Notes: generated from the sequence alone by a model not told the origin. A stretch of 64,000 nt of DNA from Pedobacter lusitanus (GCF_040026395.1 NZ_CP157278.1:4092001-4156000), one strand, 5' to 3'; shown: positions 54,505 through 63,634, counted from the stretch's first letter. Program-made: numbers and translations.

Positions 54505-55353
54505 ATGAAAGCACAGGAAGAAACTAATTTTAGCCGCATTGCAGAAGCAATCGGTTATATCAACGGCAATTTCAAAACACAGCCAGGGCTGGAAGAAATA
54601 GCTGAAAAAATAAATCTGAGTCCTTTTCATTTTCAGCGGTTATTCACTGAATGGGCGGGAGTAAGTCCTAAAAAATTTCTGCAGTATCTGACTGTTGAGC
54701 ATGCTAAAAAAATGCTGAAAGAAAATCAGGCGACACTTTTTGAAACAGCTTTTGAAACGGGGCTTTCCGGAACAGGCAGATTACATGATTTGTTTGTTAA
54801 TATAGAAGGAATGACGCCGGGCGAATACAAAAACGGGGGAGAGAACCTGGTCATTAATTACAGCTTCGCCGAGACTCCTTTCGGCAATATCCTTGTTGCC
54901 TCAACAACCAAAGGAATTTGTCATATCGCTTTTGCTGACCAGGCAGCTGTAGAACTGGAGCTATTGAAAGCTAAATTTCCCAATGCAGCTTATCAGCAGA
55001 TCGCCGATGTGACCCAGCAACGTGCACTTTATATTTTTACGCATGACTGGGATAAGATCGGTGAGATTAAACTGCATTTAAAGGGAACTGATTTTCAGCT
55101 GAAAGTATGGGAGACTTTATTGAAAATTCCGGCGGGCCAACTGACCACTTATGGTACTATTGCCAAAAGCATAGGCAGGCCAGCTGCTTCAAGAGCTGTA
55201 GGGACTGCAATAGGTGCAAATCCGGTTGCCTTTTTAATCCCCTGTCACCGTATTATTCAGTCAACTGGACTATTGGGTGGTTACCACTGGGGAACTACCC
55301 GTAAAACGGCTATAATTGGGTGGGAAGCGGCAATGACAGATAACGAGGCATAG
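54505..55353 (+). CDS. AraC-Ogt protein: Ada-type regulator/methyltransferase lacking the zinc domain
   Basis: Start at ATG 54505 (282 residues). Residues 10-105 form an AraC-type HTH pair (EEIAEKINLSPFHFQRLFTEWAG). Residues 115-275 form an O6-alkylguanine-DNA alkyltransferase with the acceptor cysteine in IPCHRII (Cys247), RAVGTAIGANP and GRPAASRA. It repairs O6-methylguanine and presumably activates the operon. Classical Ada also has an N-terminal zinc domain with the methyl-phosphotriester sensor Cys; it is absent here and encoded separately at 56076. The 2OG oxygenase gene begins three bases after the stop. Confidence 0.9.
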   Translation: MKAQEETNFSRIAEAIGYINGNFKTQPGLEEIAEKINLSPFHFQRLFTEWAGVSPKKFLQYLTVEHAKKMLKENQATLFETAFETGLSGTGRLHDLFVNIEGMTPGEYKNGGENLVINYSFAETPFGNILVASTTKGICHIAFADQAAVELELLKAKFPNAAYQQIADVTQQRALYIFTHDWDKIGEIKLHLKGTDFQLKVWETLLKIPAGQLTTYGTIAKSIGRPAASRAVGTAIGANPVAFLIPCHRIIQSTGLLGGYHWGTTRKTAIIGWEAAMTDNEA

Positions 55354-55356
55354 GAT

Positions 55357-56070
55357 ATGAATACAATAGAAGAAAAAATCAGTTCTGCCGACTGGCAAAG
55401 GGTAACAGAGGATATGCACGAGCGGGGTTACGCAATTATTGAAAATATGCTGACTGAAAAGGACTGTGCAGAACTGATCAGTGGTTATCAGCATCCGGAT
55501 AGTTATCGTAAAACAGTGGTTATGGAGAGATACCGTTTTGGTATCGGAGAGTATAAATATTTCAATTATCCGCTGCCAGCATTGATTCAGACTATCAGAA
55601 CAGCAGTATACAGCCATCTTGCACCTATAGCCAATACCTGGATGAGAGTGCTGCAGATCGGAAAACAATATCCTCTGGTGCATGAAGAATTTTTATCGCT
55701 TTGTGCTGAACAGCAGCAAACAAAAGCTACGGTTCTTATTTTGAAATATGGTCAGGGCGGATTTAACACCTTGCATCAGGATCTTTATGGAGATCTTTAC
55801 TTTCCTATTCAGCTGGTGTTGTTTTTAAATGAACCTGGCAGGGATTATGAGGGGGGTGAATTTGTATTGACCCAGCAAAATCCCCGGGCACAGTCAAAGG
55901 CTATTGTGCTAAAACCGCGTAAAGGTTCTATGTTGCTGTTTACTACGAACTTCAGACCGTCAAAAGGGAGTAAAGGATACTACCAGATGAAAATGAAACA
56001 TGGAGTCAGTGAGGTACATCAGGGAGAGCGTTATGCGGTAGGTGTTATATTTCATGATGCATTAACTTAA
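55357..56070 (+). CDS. 2-oxoglutarate/Fe(II) dioxygenase in the alkylation operon
   Basis: A 237-residue protein with the double-stranded beta-helix facial triad: HxD in TLHQDLYGD (H140, D142), distal His215 (MKHGVSEV) and the 2OG-binding Arg225 in GERYAVGVIFHD. It resembles prolyl-4-hydroxylase-type proteins (YGGEFVLTQQ). Its place between Ada and AlkB genes suggests DNA or protein alkylation repair or a related stress role. The substrate is unknown. Confidence 0.87.
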   Translation: MNTIEEKISSADWQRVTEDMHERGYAIIENMLTEKDCAELISGYQHPDSYRKTVVMERYRFGIGEYKYFNYPLPALIQTIRTAVYSHLAPIANTWMRVLQIGKQYPLVHEEFLSLCAEQQQTKATVLILKYGQGGFNTLHQDLYGDLYFPIQLVLFLNEPGRDYEGGEFVLTQQNPRAQSKAIVLKPRKGSMLLFTTNFRPSKGSKGYYQMKMKHGVSEVHQGERYAVGVIFHDALT

Positions 56071-56075
56071 TTGCG

Positions 56076-56330
56076 ATGATTAAACATGCAGCAATCAGCG
56101 ATGAGCAGGTGAGAGCGCTGATTAAAAAGGGTATGATCACGCTGGGCGGGAATAAAAAACTGAAAATCTATGGACGGCTTAATTGCAAAAGCGGAAAAAG
56201 GATGAACAGAGTAAACAGAGTCTTTTTTGCTGATGAAAAAGAAGCGCTGGAAAATGGCTTCCGCCCTTGTGCAAATTGTCAGAGAAATTTATATAAAGAA
56301 TGGATTTATTCAGTAGAGGAGAACCGTTGA
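56076..56330 (+). CDS. Stand-alone Ada zinc-binding domain protein
   Basis: An 84-residue protein. FADEKEALENGFRPCANCQRN is the C-terminal half of the Ada metal-binding domain (PF02805-type), preceded by YGRLNCKSGKRM. Three Cys are seen (RLNC, RPCANC), against four in classical Ada; the partner of the first is replaced in CKSGK. In Ada this domain accepts methyl groups from phosphotriesters and switches on the regulon. As a separate small protein it may do so in trans with the AraC-Ogt protein. Confidence 0.85.
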   Translation: MIKHAAISDEQVRALIKKGMITLGGNKKLKIYGRLNCKSGKRMNRVNRVFFADEKEALENGFRPCANCQRNLYKEWIYSVEENR

Positions 56331-56899
56331 ATTTATTACCCTATGATGGAGAGGTTCTCTATTACGGGAAGATCATTGCTGCTGACAGGCTCAACTATTA
56401 CCTGCAGCGTTTAAGTGAAGATATTAGCTGGAAGAATGATGAGGCTGTTATCTTTGGCAAACATATCATTACCAAGAGGAAAGTTGCCTGGTATGGGGAT
56501 GCTGAATATGCCTATACTTATTCCAATGTAACCAAACAGGCACTTTTATGGACAGCGGATCTGCTTGTACTCAAACAACTGGTAGAAGAGCTCAGCGGAA
56601 CCAGGTTTAATTCCTGTCTGCTTAATTTGTACCATGACGGGGATGAAGGTATGGCCTGGCACAGTGATGATGAAAAATCGCTCGGCAAAAATACTACGAT
56701 TGCTTCTCTGAGTTTTGGTGCTGAACGCAAATTTGCTTTTAAACATAAGACTGCTAAACAGTCCTTATCATTAGTGCTTGAAAATGGCAGCCTGCTGGTT
56801 ATGAAAGGGGCTACGCAAACCCATTGGTTACATCGTTTGCCAAAGACTGCCAAAGTCACCAGACCGAGAATAAACCTGACTTTCAGAACGATCGTATAA
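56300..56899 (+). CDS. alkB: AlkB-type DNA dealkylase
   Basis: A 199-residue 2OG/Fe(II) oxygenase: HxD in WHSDDEKSLG (H121, D123), distal His178 in HWLHRL, and the arginine pair in RPRINLTFR (R190, R196), which bind 2-oxoglutarate. NLYHDGDEGMAWHSDDE is characteristic of the AlkB family. It oxidatively removes N1-methyladenine and N3-methylcytosine lesions. It overlaps the Ada-zinc gene by 31 bases, so translation is coupled. Confidence 0.93.
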   Translation: MDLFSRGEPLNLLPYDGEVLYYGKIIAADRLNYYLQRLSEDISWKNDEAVIFGKHIITKRKVAWYGDAEYAYTYSNVTKQALLWTADLLVLKQLVEELSGTRFNSCLLNLYHDGDEGMAWHSDDEKSLGKNTTIASLSFGAERKFAFKHKTAKQSLSLVLENGSLLVMKGATQTHWLHRLPKTAKVTRPRINLTFRTIV

Positions 56900-56919
56900 C
56901 AAATTCTTTTGATCATTGT

Positions 56920-56927
56920 TATCTTTG
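56920..56927 (+). promoter_or_regulatory. -7 box for the histidine kinase gene
   Basis: TATCTTTG matches TAnnTTTG, 23 bases before the kinase ATG. No clear -33 TTG at the usual distance was found. Confidence 0.45.
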
Positions 56928-56950
56928 CAGGATATTATTAAAACCAGCGA

Positions 56951-59464
56951 ATGACAGATGTTTCCAGGAAAAGTTTTTTGAGTGATGCGAAAGGCAAAAT
57001 TATAACGGGTTTCGTACTTGCCTTTTTTGCGCTTTTTTTAGCCTGGGGAGTAAGTAAAATTGCATTTGATGAAATGCTGGATACGGTAGACACCATTTCA
57101 ACCCCCAATGCCAAACTGCGTCTGGTGAATATGGTTTCCAGAAAGGTTGCCAGCCTGGATCAGCAGCAAAGGAATCTGGCGCTGAATTCACCTGGTAATT
57201 ACAGCAATTTCTTTAAGCAATCCGGACAACTCAGGCTAATGCTTGATTCTCTGGGGGATATGTATGCTTCGGATTCTGTTCAGCTGAGCAGAATAAAGTC
57301 AATAGAAAAGCTGCTGGTACAAAGAGACAAACAGTTTGTCAATTATCTTAAAGTCAGGGAGGGACTGGTTAATAATAAGTCATTTACCCAGGAAGTTCAG
57401 AAACTGAATGAAATGGTTAATAAAGGGCCTCAGCAACAGGATAGTACGATCGTTACCACAGAGAAGAAAACTTCTACGGTAACCATATTTCCTGTAGATG
57501 AGTCCAAACAGCGGAAAGGATTTTTCAGTCGCTTATTCAGTAAAAAAAAGGAAGAAGAGGACAAGTCTTATCAGGTTACCAATGAAGAAAAGGTAAAAAG
57601 GGACACCATTGCGCTGGCAGGGGAGACCATTATTGCCAAAGGACTGGAAAAATCATTGCGGACTATTGCAAAGGAACAGCAACTCAAAAGTGCGCGTTTT
57701 CTAAACAGGGAAGCTACGCTGGCTAATGCCAATGAAGTGCTTATCCGCCAGATGCTTGATATTCTGAGAAAAGTGGAAAGTGAAGTGGTGACACAGATTG
57801 AGCAGAATGGGGTTGAAGCAAAAGCAGTGGTTAATACCGGAATAACAAGAATAAGCTTTATTATGATTGGCTTTTTCCTGTTAACTGTGGTGCTGCTGTA
57901 TCTGATTCTGACAGATATTACCAAAAGTAATCTTTACAGAAAGGAACTGGAAGAGGCAAGAGATGAGGCTGAATATCATGGGATGGCCAAACAGCGATTT
58001 CTGTCCAATATGAGCCATGAGATCAGAACACCTTTGCAATCTATCATCGGCTATGCTGAGATTATCAGGGATCAGGAACATCCTAAACCCAAAGATATTG
58101 ATGCGATTTATCATTCTTCTGAACATTTACTCCAGATTGTAAATGAGATTCTGGATTATAACCGGATTATATCCGGAAAATTTACTTTTCAGCAAAAGCC
58201 ATTTAATACACGGGAGCTTTTAGAAGAGGTAATTACGATCATGAAACCTCAGGCAGAGCAGAAAAATCTTAAAATGCTTACGGATATTGAGCTGCATGGG
58301 GTTGATTTTGTAGAAGGGGATGCTTTCCGCCTGAAACAGATTCTATATAATCTGCTGAGTAATGCGGTTAAATTTACACAGAGTGGTGAAGTGCTGTTAA
58401 GGGTTTTTTATAAGCGGCAATCAGATAATCTGCATTTTACTTTCATGGTAAAAGACACGGGGATTGGTTTGACAGAAGAAGAAAGCAACAGGATTTTTAA
58501 TGAATTTGAACAGATTGACTCACCGGATAAGGAAGTTATTAATAAGGCAGGTGCAGGATTGGGGCTGACTATTATCAAATCGCTGGTTGAGAATCAGGAC
58601 GGACGTATTTATGTGAAAAGTAAACCTGCTGAAGGCAGTATTTTTACGGTATACCTGACCTTTAAAATTGCTGCTGAGGCAGCGGAAGAAAGTTATGTTC
58701 CCCAACTTAAGCAACAAAAATATGTTAAGGATAAGGTATGGGTAGTTGATGATGATCAGCTGATACTTGATTTATGCCAGATTATCTTCACTAAAAAGCA
58801 GATTAATCATTTATGTTTTAATTCGCCTGCGGATTTGCTGGCTGCAGACTGGGACCCCGAAGTGAAATACATCCTGATGGATATGCGGATGCCGGAAATC
58901 TCGGGGGCAGAGCTTTGCAGACTGATGAAGGCCAAAATTCCTGCTGATGTTAAAATATATGCCATGACTGCGCAGGTTCTTCCTGAAGAGCTGGAATCAG
59001 TGCTTCAGCAGGGCTTTGACGGGTTGATTATGAAACCTTTCAGAGAAAGTGATTTACTGGCTGTTTTCAGCACAGATCAGTCTGGTGATGAACAGGAAGA
59101 TCATGAGGCGGAAGATTTTTCGGGTGTCGGACTGGATACCACAGTAGTAGAAAAGATGACCTTTGGCGATCAGGAGTTATTATTGAAAATTCTGAACAGA
59201 TTTAAAGATGACTGTGAGTCTGATATGGCCGAACTGCAAAATAGTATAATTGCAAAGGATCAGCCTCTGGCCAGATTAATTGTTCACCGGATAGCTGGCA
59301 GAACTGCACAGATGGGTTCAGGACAACTGGCAGCTGAATTCAGAACAATGGAAATCGATCTCTCCGAAACACAGGAGATCGATAAAGATCAGCAGAAAGA
59401 ACTGGGTGTTTTAATCAAAAAACTGGGTTTACTGATGCAGCTTGTAGATCAGAAGATAGCCTGA
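56951..59464 (+). CDS. Hybrid sensor histidine kinase with receiver and HPt domains
   Basis: An 837-residue protein. Membrane helices at about 18-37 and 302-321 flank a roughly 260-residue region, probably periplasmic, with a charged KKKEEEDK patch. HisKA with phospho-acceptor His356 (NMSHEIRTP), HATPase (NLLSNAVKFTQSG, DTGIGL, GAGLGLTI), receiver with Asp644 (ILMDMRMPE), and a C-terminal HPt with His779 (LIVHRIAGRTAQMG). This is a full multistep phosphorelay in one protein. The likely output is the convergent sigma-54 response regulator at 59466. The stimulus is unknown. Confidence 0.93.
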   Translation: MTDVSRKSFLSDAKGKIITGFVLAFFALFLAWGVSKIAFDEMLDTVDTISTPNAKLRLVNMVSRKVASLDQQQRNLALNSPGNYSNFFKQSGQLRLMLDSLGDMYASDSVQLSRIKSIEKLLVQRDKQFVNYLKVREGLVNNKSFTQEVQKLNEMVNKGPQQQDSTIVTTEKKTSTVTIFPVDESKQRKGFFSRLFSKKKEEEDKSYQVTNEEKVKRDTIALAGETIIAKGLEKSLRTIAKEQQLKSARFLNREATLANANEVLIRQMLDILRKVESEVVTQIEQNGVEAKAVVNTGITRISFIMIGFFLLTVVLLYLILTDITKSNLYRKELEEARDEAEYHGMAKQRFLSNMSHEIRTPLQSIIGYAEIIRDQEHPKPKDIDAIYHSSEHLLQIVNEILDYNRIISGKFTFQQKPFNTRELLEEVITIMKPQAEQKNLKMLTDIELHGVDFVEGDAFRLKQILYNLLSNAVKFTQSGEVLLRVFYKRQSDNLHFTFMVKDTGIGLTEEESNRIFNEFEQIDSPDKEVINKAGAGLGLTIIKSLVENQDGRIYVKSKPAEGSIFTVYLTFKIAAEAAEESYVPQLKQQKYVKDKVWVVDDDQLILDLCQIIFTKKQINHLCFNSPADLLAADWDPEVKYILMDMRMPEISGAELCRLMKAKIPADVKIYAMTAQVLPEELESVLQQGFDGLIMKPFRESDLLAVFSTDQSGDEQEDHEAEDFSGVGLDTTVVEKMTFGDQELLLKILNRFKDDCESDMAELQNSIIAKDQPLARLIVHRIAGRTAQMGSGQLAAEFRTMEIDLSETQEIDKDQQKELGVLIKKLGLLMQLVDQKIA

Positions 59465-59465
59465 T

Positions 59466-60794
59466 CTATTCAATCTCATAACGCTCCATTTTACTGTAAA
59501 GCGTTTTTCTGTCAATATTGAGGAGTTTTGCTGCTTTTGATTTATTGTATTTTACCTTAATCAGCGTTTCCAGAATAAGGCTTTTTTCATTACTCTCATT
59601 AATGGCTTTAAGATCTGATCCTCCAGGTTTAGGTGTTTGCTTAATGGCCAGTATCATTTCATCAGGTAAGGATTCTATTCCTGCTGTATCGGTAGGGGTA
59701 AGCAGGACCATTCTTTTAATCACATTTTTTAATTCTCTTAAATTACCCGGCCAGTCATATTGCAAAAGTAACTCCCTGACAGGAGCTGAAAGTTTTTGTA
59801 CGTTTCTGTCAAGTTCAGCATTGGAAAGTTTAATGAAATGATCAATAAACAGTTCAAGATCTTTACCGCGTTCTCTTAAAGCGGGTAAAAGTATTTTAAA
59901 CTCATTTAAACGGTGATAGAGATCTTCGCGGAATTCGCCATTCTGAATGCTGGTCAGCAAATCGTCATTGGTAGCTGTGATAATACGCACATTGACAGGA
60001 ATCTTTTTCGTACTGCCCAAAGGCTGAATAATTCTTTCCTGTAATGCTCTTAAGAGTTTTACCTGTACTTCGTAACTCAGGTTTCCTACTTCATCGAGAA
60101 ATAATGTCCCGCCTTCAGCTGCTTCAAACTGTCCTTTTTTGTCATTGACAGCGCCAGTAAAGGCTCCTTTAGCATGACCAAACAATTCGCTGGCCGCCAG
60201 GTCCTTGGAAAGAGCCCCGCAGTCAATGGCAACAAAAGGTTTGGTATTTCGCTTACTCTGGGTATGCAGGGTCCGGGCAGCATATTCTTTACCGGTTCCG
60301 CTTTCTCCCTGTATAATTACTGACATATCTGTTGGGGCAACCAGATCTATATGGGCATATAATTTGTCTGCAGTAGTGCTTTTTCCTTTGATGAAATCCT
60401 GGTGTTCAACTGAGTCAGTTTGATTATGTTCTTCTTTTTTTTCCAGGGAACCTCTGATAATCATCAGCAGTTCATCCGGGTTAACGGGTTTGGTTATATA
60501 ATCTATTGCGCCAAGCTGAATGGATTTTACTGCTGTACGTACATCATTAAAACTGGTCATGATGACTACTGGATAGTTTAATCCCTGCTCACGCAGATGG
60601 GCAAGAACATCCAGGCCAGTACCGTCAGGAAGACGGTAATCAATTAAAAATAGTTCGAAATTATGTTGTGCAATGATTTTGAAAGTACTCTTGACATCAT
60701 GAACTATATAAGGTTCGTGACCGTGCTTTTTAAGAAAGCCTTCTAACAACTGTGAGAAAGTTAGATCATCTTCAATAATAAGTATTTTCGCCAT
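59466..60794 (-). CDS. Sigma-54-dependent response regulator (NtrC family)
   Basis: Start at ATG 60794 (MAKILIIEDDLTF, 442 residues); the frame extends upstream but the receiver begins here. Receiver Asp52 (LIDYRLPDG), AAA+ domain with GESGTGKE (163-170) and the sigma-54 contact loop GAFTGA (210-215), and a C-terminal Fis-type HTH (AAKLLNIDRKTLYSKM). It activates RpoN promoters. The convergent kinase gene ends one base away, so they are likely partners though transcribed separately. Confidence 0.94.
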   Translation of the reverse strand: MAKILIIEDDLTFSQLLEGFLKKHGHEPYIVHDVKSTFKIIAQHNFELFLIDYRLPDGTGLDVLAHLREQGLNYPVVIMTSFNDVRTAVKSIQLGAIDYITKPVNPDELLMIIRGSLEKKEEHNQTDSVEHQDFIKGKSTTADKLYAHIDLVAPTDMSVIIQGESGTGKEYAARTLHTQSKRNTKPFVAIDCGALSKDLAASELFGHAKGAFTGAVNDKKGQFEAAEGGTLFLDEVGNLSYEVQVKLLRALQERIIQPLGSTKKIPVNVRIITATNDDLLTSIQNGEFREDLYHRLNEFKILLPALRERGKDLELFIDHFIKLSNAELDRNVQKLSAPVRELLLQYDWPGNLRELKNVIKRMVLLTPTDTAGIESLPDEMILAIKQTPKPGGSDLKAINESNEKSLILETLIKVKYNKSKAAKLLNIDRKTLYSKMERYEIE

Positions 60795-60831
60795 AGGTAT
60801 CCGCTTCGCTTTGATATATAAGCAAAAATAC

Positions 60832-60856
60832 AAAAGCCGGAGAACTTCCGGCTTTT
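60832..60856 (-). terminator. Terminator of the repeat-protein gene
   Basis: AAAAGCCGGA and TCCGGCTTTT form a 10-bp stem with a 5-base loop. On the minus strand it is followed by T-rich sequence, 30 bases after the stop of the 60886-61323 gene. Confidence 0.85.
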
Positions 60857-60885
60857 ATATTATTATATTTTATTGTGTGTATTGA

Positions 60886-61323
60886 TTATTGTTGTACAAC
60901 ACCATCAGCACCAACTTTTAAGAAGGCTACTTTGTCGTCTTTTTTAACGTCAACCTGATAGTAAGTTGATTTATCTGCATTGGTAATTAAAAAGGCTGCA
61001 GTTGCTGTCCATTCTTTATAAGCATCTGCTTTTAAAGTTGCTTTTACTGGCTCTGGTAATTCTTCCAGTTTCACCGGCACTTTTCCTTCGTCTTGTTTTT
61101 TTACATTAGCAGCACTATCTTGTTTTAAAGTGTTAGTGTTACTATCTAATGCAACAGTGTAAGCTGCACTATCCTGTTTAACTGTATTTACTGCACTGTC
61201 TAAGGCTACTGTATATGCTGCACTGTCCTGTTGAATTGCAATTGGGCTTTTAATTTCATTTGCTTTAACTGTTGATACTCCTGCGATTGCTAATACTGCT
61301 GCTGATAAAATGAAATTTCTCAT
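60886..61323 (-). CDS. Exported protein with 18-residue tandem repeats
   Basis: A 145-residue protein with a signal peptide (MRNFILSAAVLAIAGVSTVKA). Two copies of an 18-residue unit (QDSAAYTVALDSAVNTVK, QDSAAYTVALDSNTNTLK) and a partial third (QDSAANV) follow, then a folded-looking tail (ADKSTYYQVDVKKDD) similar to PepSY-like or beta-lactamase-inhibitor-like periplasmic domains. The function is unknown. The 54-bp DNA repeat could change copy number by slippage. Confidence 0.78.
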   Translation of the reverse strand: MRNFILSAAVLAIAGVSTVKANEIKSPIAIQQDSAAYTVALDSAVNTVKQDSAAYTVALDSNTNTLKQDSAANVKKQDEGKVPVKLEELPEPVKATLKADAYKEWTATAAFLITNADKSTYYQVDVKKDDKVAFLKVGADGVVQQ

Positions 61324-61556
61324 AATTGTTTATTTAAATTTTAAGATTCTAATTAACTAATTCTGTTTAGCTATGTTTCAAAATGGTGCCAGCGTGCCAG
61401 AAAATAGCTAATTCTCTTGTTAATAGTTGTTTATGGTTTTTAAGTAAAAAAATCGGTGATGACTTTCTCCACAGTCTGCCCCTATAACACAGCAATTTTA
61501 TCAGAACAATTCTCTCTGGCAAACGTTATCTGCTGTGAAAATCAAACAATAGAGCT

Positions 61557-61802
61557 ATGACTTATAAAGAAATGCTGAATACGCTGGCAAATAAGACTGC
61601 CGAAACCTATAATCTTTATTTACAGGCTAAGATTTCATCATCAGTTGATGACGATGACTTCTCTGCCGACAAAGCTGAACAGCACCGGGCTGAATATGAA
61701 CGGCTGGAAAAGAAACTGGTAGCACTGCTGGCAACTATTAAAAATGATGGTTCTATCCTTGAACAGGCACCAGATAACTTCTTTGAAGACTTTATTAAAT
61801 AA
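61557..61802 (+). CDS. Small hypothetical protein
   Basis: An 81-residue acidic, mostly helical protein (AEQHRAEYERLEKKLVALLATI). It has no signal, Cys or recognised domain. A symmetric hairpin ends it. Reasonable coding character and its own terminator support a real gene. Confidence 0.6.
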   Translation: MTYKEMLNTLANKTAETYNLYLQAKISSSVDDDDFSADKAEQHRAEYERLEKKLVALLATIKNDGSILEQAPDNFFEDFIK

Positions 61803-61829
61803 AGACTATTAAATTAGTAGTCTTTATTT
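61797..61829 (+). terminator. Terminator of the small hypothetical gene
   Basis: AAATAAAGACTA (61797-61808) and TAGTCTTTATTT (61818-61829) form a perfect 12-bp stem with a 9-base loop. The 5' arm includes the stop codon. Confidence 0.75.
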
Positions 61830-61861
61830 AAAATAGGTATTTTTGAAAGATTAATTCAAAA

Positions 61862-63097
61862 ATGTCTGATATGAAGTTACCCATAAACTACCTTGCTTTC
61901 ATTATACCTGTATTCTTTATCTTTTTGCTTTTAGAATATAAACTGGCTAAAAGGAAAAAGAAAGAAGATTATTTTAAGCATGAAAGCTCGGTAGCTAATG
62001 TCAGTATAGGAATAGCAGAGCGATTAATTAACTTATTTGTTACTACAGCTTTTTATCAGGTTTTTGACTGGATATACACCAATTATGCACTCCTGCGTAT
62101 TCCAAATACCTGGTGGATCTGGATTATTCTGATGCTGGCGACAGACCTGTTATGGTACTGGTATCACCGTTTAGGTCATGAGATCAATTTTTTATGGGCA
62201 GCACATATTGTCCATCATCAGAGCGAGGAGTTTAATCTCACTGTATCGGCCAGAATTACCACACTCCAGGCTATAATACGTAATGTTTTTTATGCTGTAC
62301 TGCCGTTAATTGGCTTTCATCCGGTTATGGTATTTACCATATTACTGGTTCATGGTGCTTATTCGTTTTTTACGCATACGCAGCTGGTTGGGAAACTGGG
62401 CTGGCTGGAGCATATTCTGATTACACCATCCTTACATGGTATCCATCATGCCAGTGATGAAAAGTATCTGGATAAGAATTATGGTGATGTATTTACTTTC
62501 TGGGATAAACTTTTTGGTACTTTTCAGGTGGAAGAAGAGAAACCCAACTATGGATTGACTCATCCTTTAAAGAGTTATAGTTTTTTATGGCAGCATTTTC
62601 ATTATTATCTGGAATTAGCTGAAGCCTGCCGCCGGGTAAAAGGGATTAAACAGAAATGCCGTATTATTTTTGGAAGTCCGGCTTTACTGGATCAGGATAT
62701 CCGCCCTGCACTGGAAAAGAAGTTCCTGATGCCAGCGAGGAAGGATAATCACCAGTTTAAGTTCAGAAATTACCTGAATGGACAGGTGATTTTCTCTATT
62801 TTAATGCTGACCGGATTTACCGCCTGGTTCCCCGTTCTAGGAATTGCTGATAAATTGTTTATGACTGTGATTATACTTTTAACACTGATTAACTGCGGTG
62901 CATTGATAGAGCAACGCCGGTATATTTATGAACTGGAGTGTATCAGATTGGTTATCCTGTTAAGTTATATTTTCTGGAAAGCAGCTATTTTTGAATGGAT
63001 TGTTTTGCCTGCAGTGGCTATGATCATGATGGAGCGCTTTTTTCAGATCAGCAAGTTATATTATCGTTATGTGCTGCGGGACGAAACTTTATATTAA
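61862..63097 (+). CDS. Sterol desaturase / fatty-acid hydroxylase superfamily membrane protein
   Basis: A 411-residue multipass protein. The three histidine clusters of the di-iron oxygenase family are present: YHRLGHE (102-106), HIVHH (115-119) and HGIHH (192-196). The N-terminal half is the oxygenase; the C-terminal third adds four further hydrophobic helices. Relatives hydroxylate or desaturate membrane lipids or ether lipids. The exact substrate is unknown. Confidence 0.9.
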   Translation: MSDMKLPINYLAFIIPVFFIFLLLEYKLAKRKKKEDYFKHESSVANVSIGIAERLINLFVTTAFYQVFDWIYTNYALLRIPNTWWIWIILMLATDLLWYWYHRLGHEINFLWAAHIVHHQSEEFNLTVSARITTLQAIIRNVFYAVLPLIGFHPVMVFTILLVHGAYSFFTHTQLVGKLGWLEHILITPSLHGIHHASDEKYLDKNYGDVFTFWDKLFGTFQVEEEKPNYGLTHPLKSYSFLWQHFHYYLELAEACRRVKGIKQKCRIIFGSPALLDQDIRPALEKKFLMPARKDNHQFKFRNYLNGQVIFSILMLTGFTAWFPVLGIADKLFMTVIILLTLINCGALIEQRRYIYELECIRLVILLSYIFWKAAIFEWIVLPAVAMIMMERFFQISKLYYRYVLRDETLY

Positions 63098-63131
63098 ATC
63101 TGTCACATTTATCAATACCTAAATCTTTTCT

Positions 63132-63139
63132 TAGCTTTG
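63132..63139 (+). promoter_or_regulatory. -7 box of the Rrf2 regulator gene
   Basis: TAGCTTTG fits TAnnTTTG and ends eight bases before ATG 63148, so the transcript would have little or no leader. Confidence 0.5.
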
Positions 63140-63147
63140 TATTTAAT

Positions 63148-63585
63148 ATGTTGTCTAAGAAAACAAAATATGCCATTAAAGCACTGGTGGCTTTAGGCAA
63201 GAACGTTGAGAATCCTCCAATGCAGATCGTAAGATTGGCAGAACAGGAGATGATACCCAGGAAATTTCTGGAACAGATCTTATTAGATTTGCGTAATGCA
63301 GGTTATCTGTACAGTAAAAAAGGGGCAGGTGGTGGCTATAGTCTGAACAAGAATGCTGCGGATATTTATCTCGTGGATATTCTGAGGATAACAGACGGGC
63401 CTATTGCTATGGTTCCTTGTGCAAGTCTGAAGTTCTACCGTAAATGTGATGAGTGTCATGATGAGAAAACCTGCGGGATCAGAAAAACATTTATTGACGT
63501 CAGGGATGCGACTTTAGAAGTGCTTTCCAAGACTTCTGTTGCTGATGTGATTGCCCGTGAAAACAGTGGTGAATTACTTTTTTAA
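63148..63585 (+). CDS. Rrf2-family transcriptional regulator
   Basis: Start at ATG 63148 (MLSKKTKYAIKALVAL, 145 residues); the longer open frame overlaps the upstream gene. A winged helix with IPRKFLEQILLDLRNAGYLYSKKG is followed by PCASLKFYRKCDECHDEKTC, with four Cys spaced as in iron-sulfur-binding Rrf2 proteins (IscR, NsrR and related). It probably senses Fe-S, NO or sulfur status. The uroporphyrinogen methyltransferase gene follows, so control of siroheme synthesis or sulfur assimilation is a fair inference. Confidence 0.9.
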   Translation: MLSKKTKYAIKALVALGKNVENPPMQIVRLAEQEMIPRKFLEQILLDLRNAGYLYSKKGAGGGYSLNKNAADIYLVDILRITDGPIAMVPCASLKFYRKCDECHDEKTCGIRKTFIDVRDATLEVLSKTSVADVIARENSGELLF

Positions 63586-63626
63586 AATTATTATAAAATA
63601 AAGACGACTATTTGAATAGACTTTAT

Positions 63627-63634
63627 TATATTTG
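63627..63634 (+). promoter_or_regulatory. -7 box before the uroporphyrinogen methyltransferase gene
   Basis: TATATTTG matches the consensus. It overlaps the edge of an imperfect palindrome (AATAAAG ... CTATT TG AATAG ... CTTTATT, 63597-63627) that may be an operator for the Rrf2 protein or the terminator of its gene. Confidence 0.45.
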
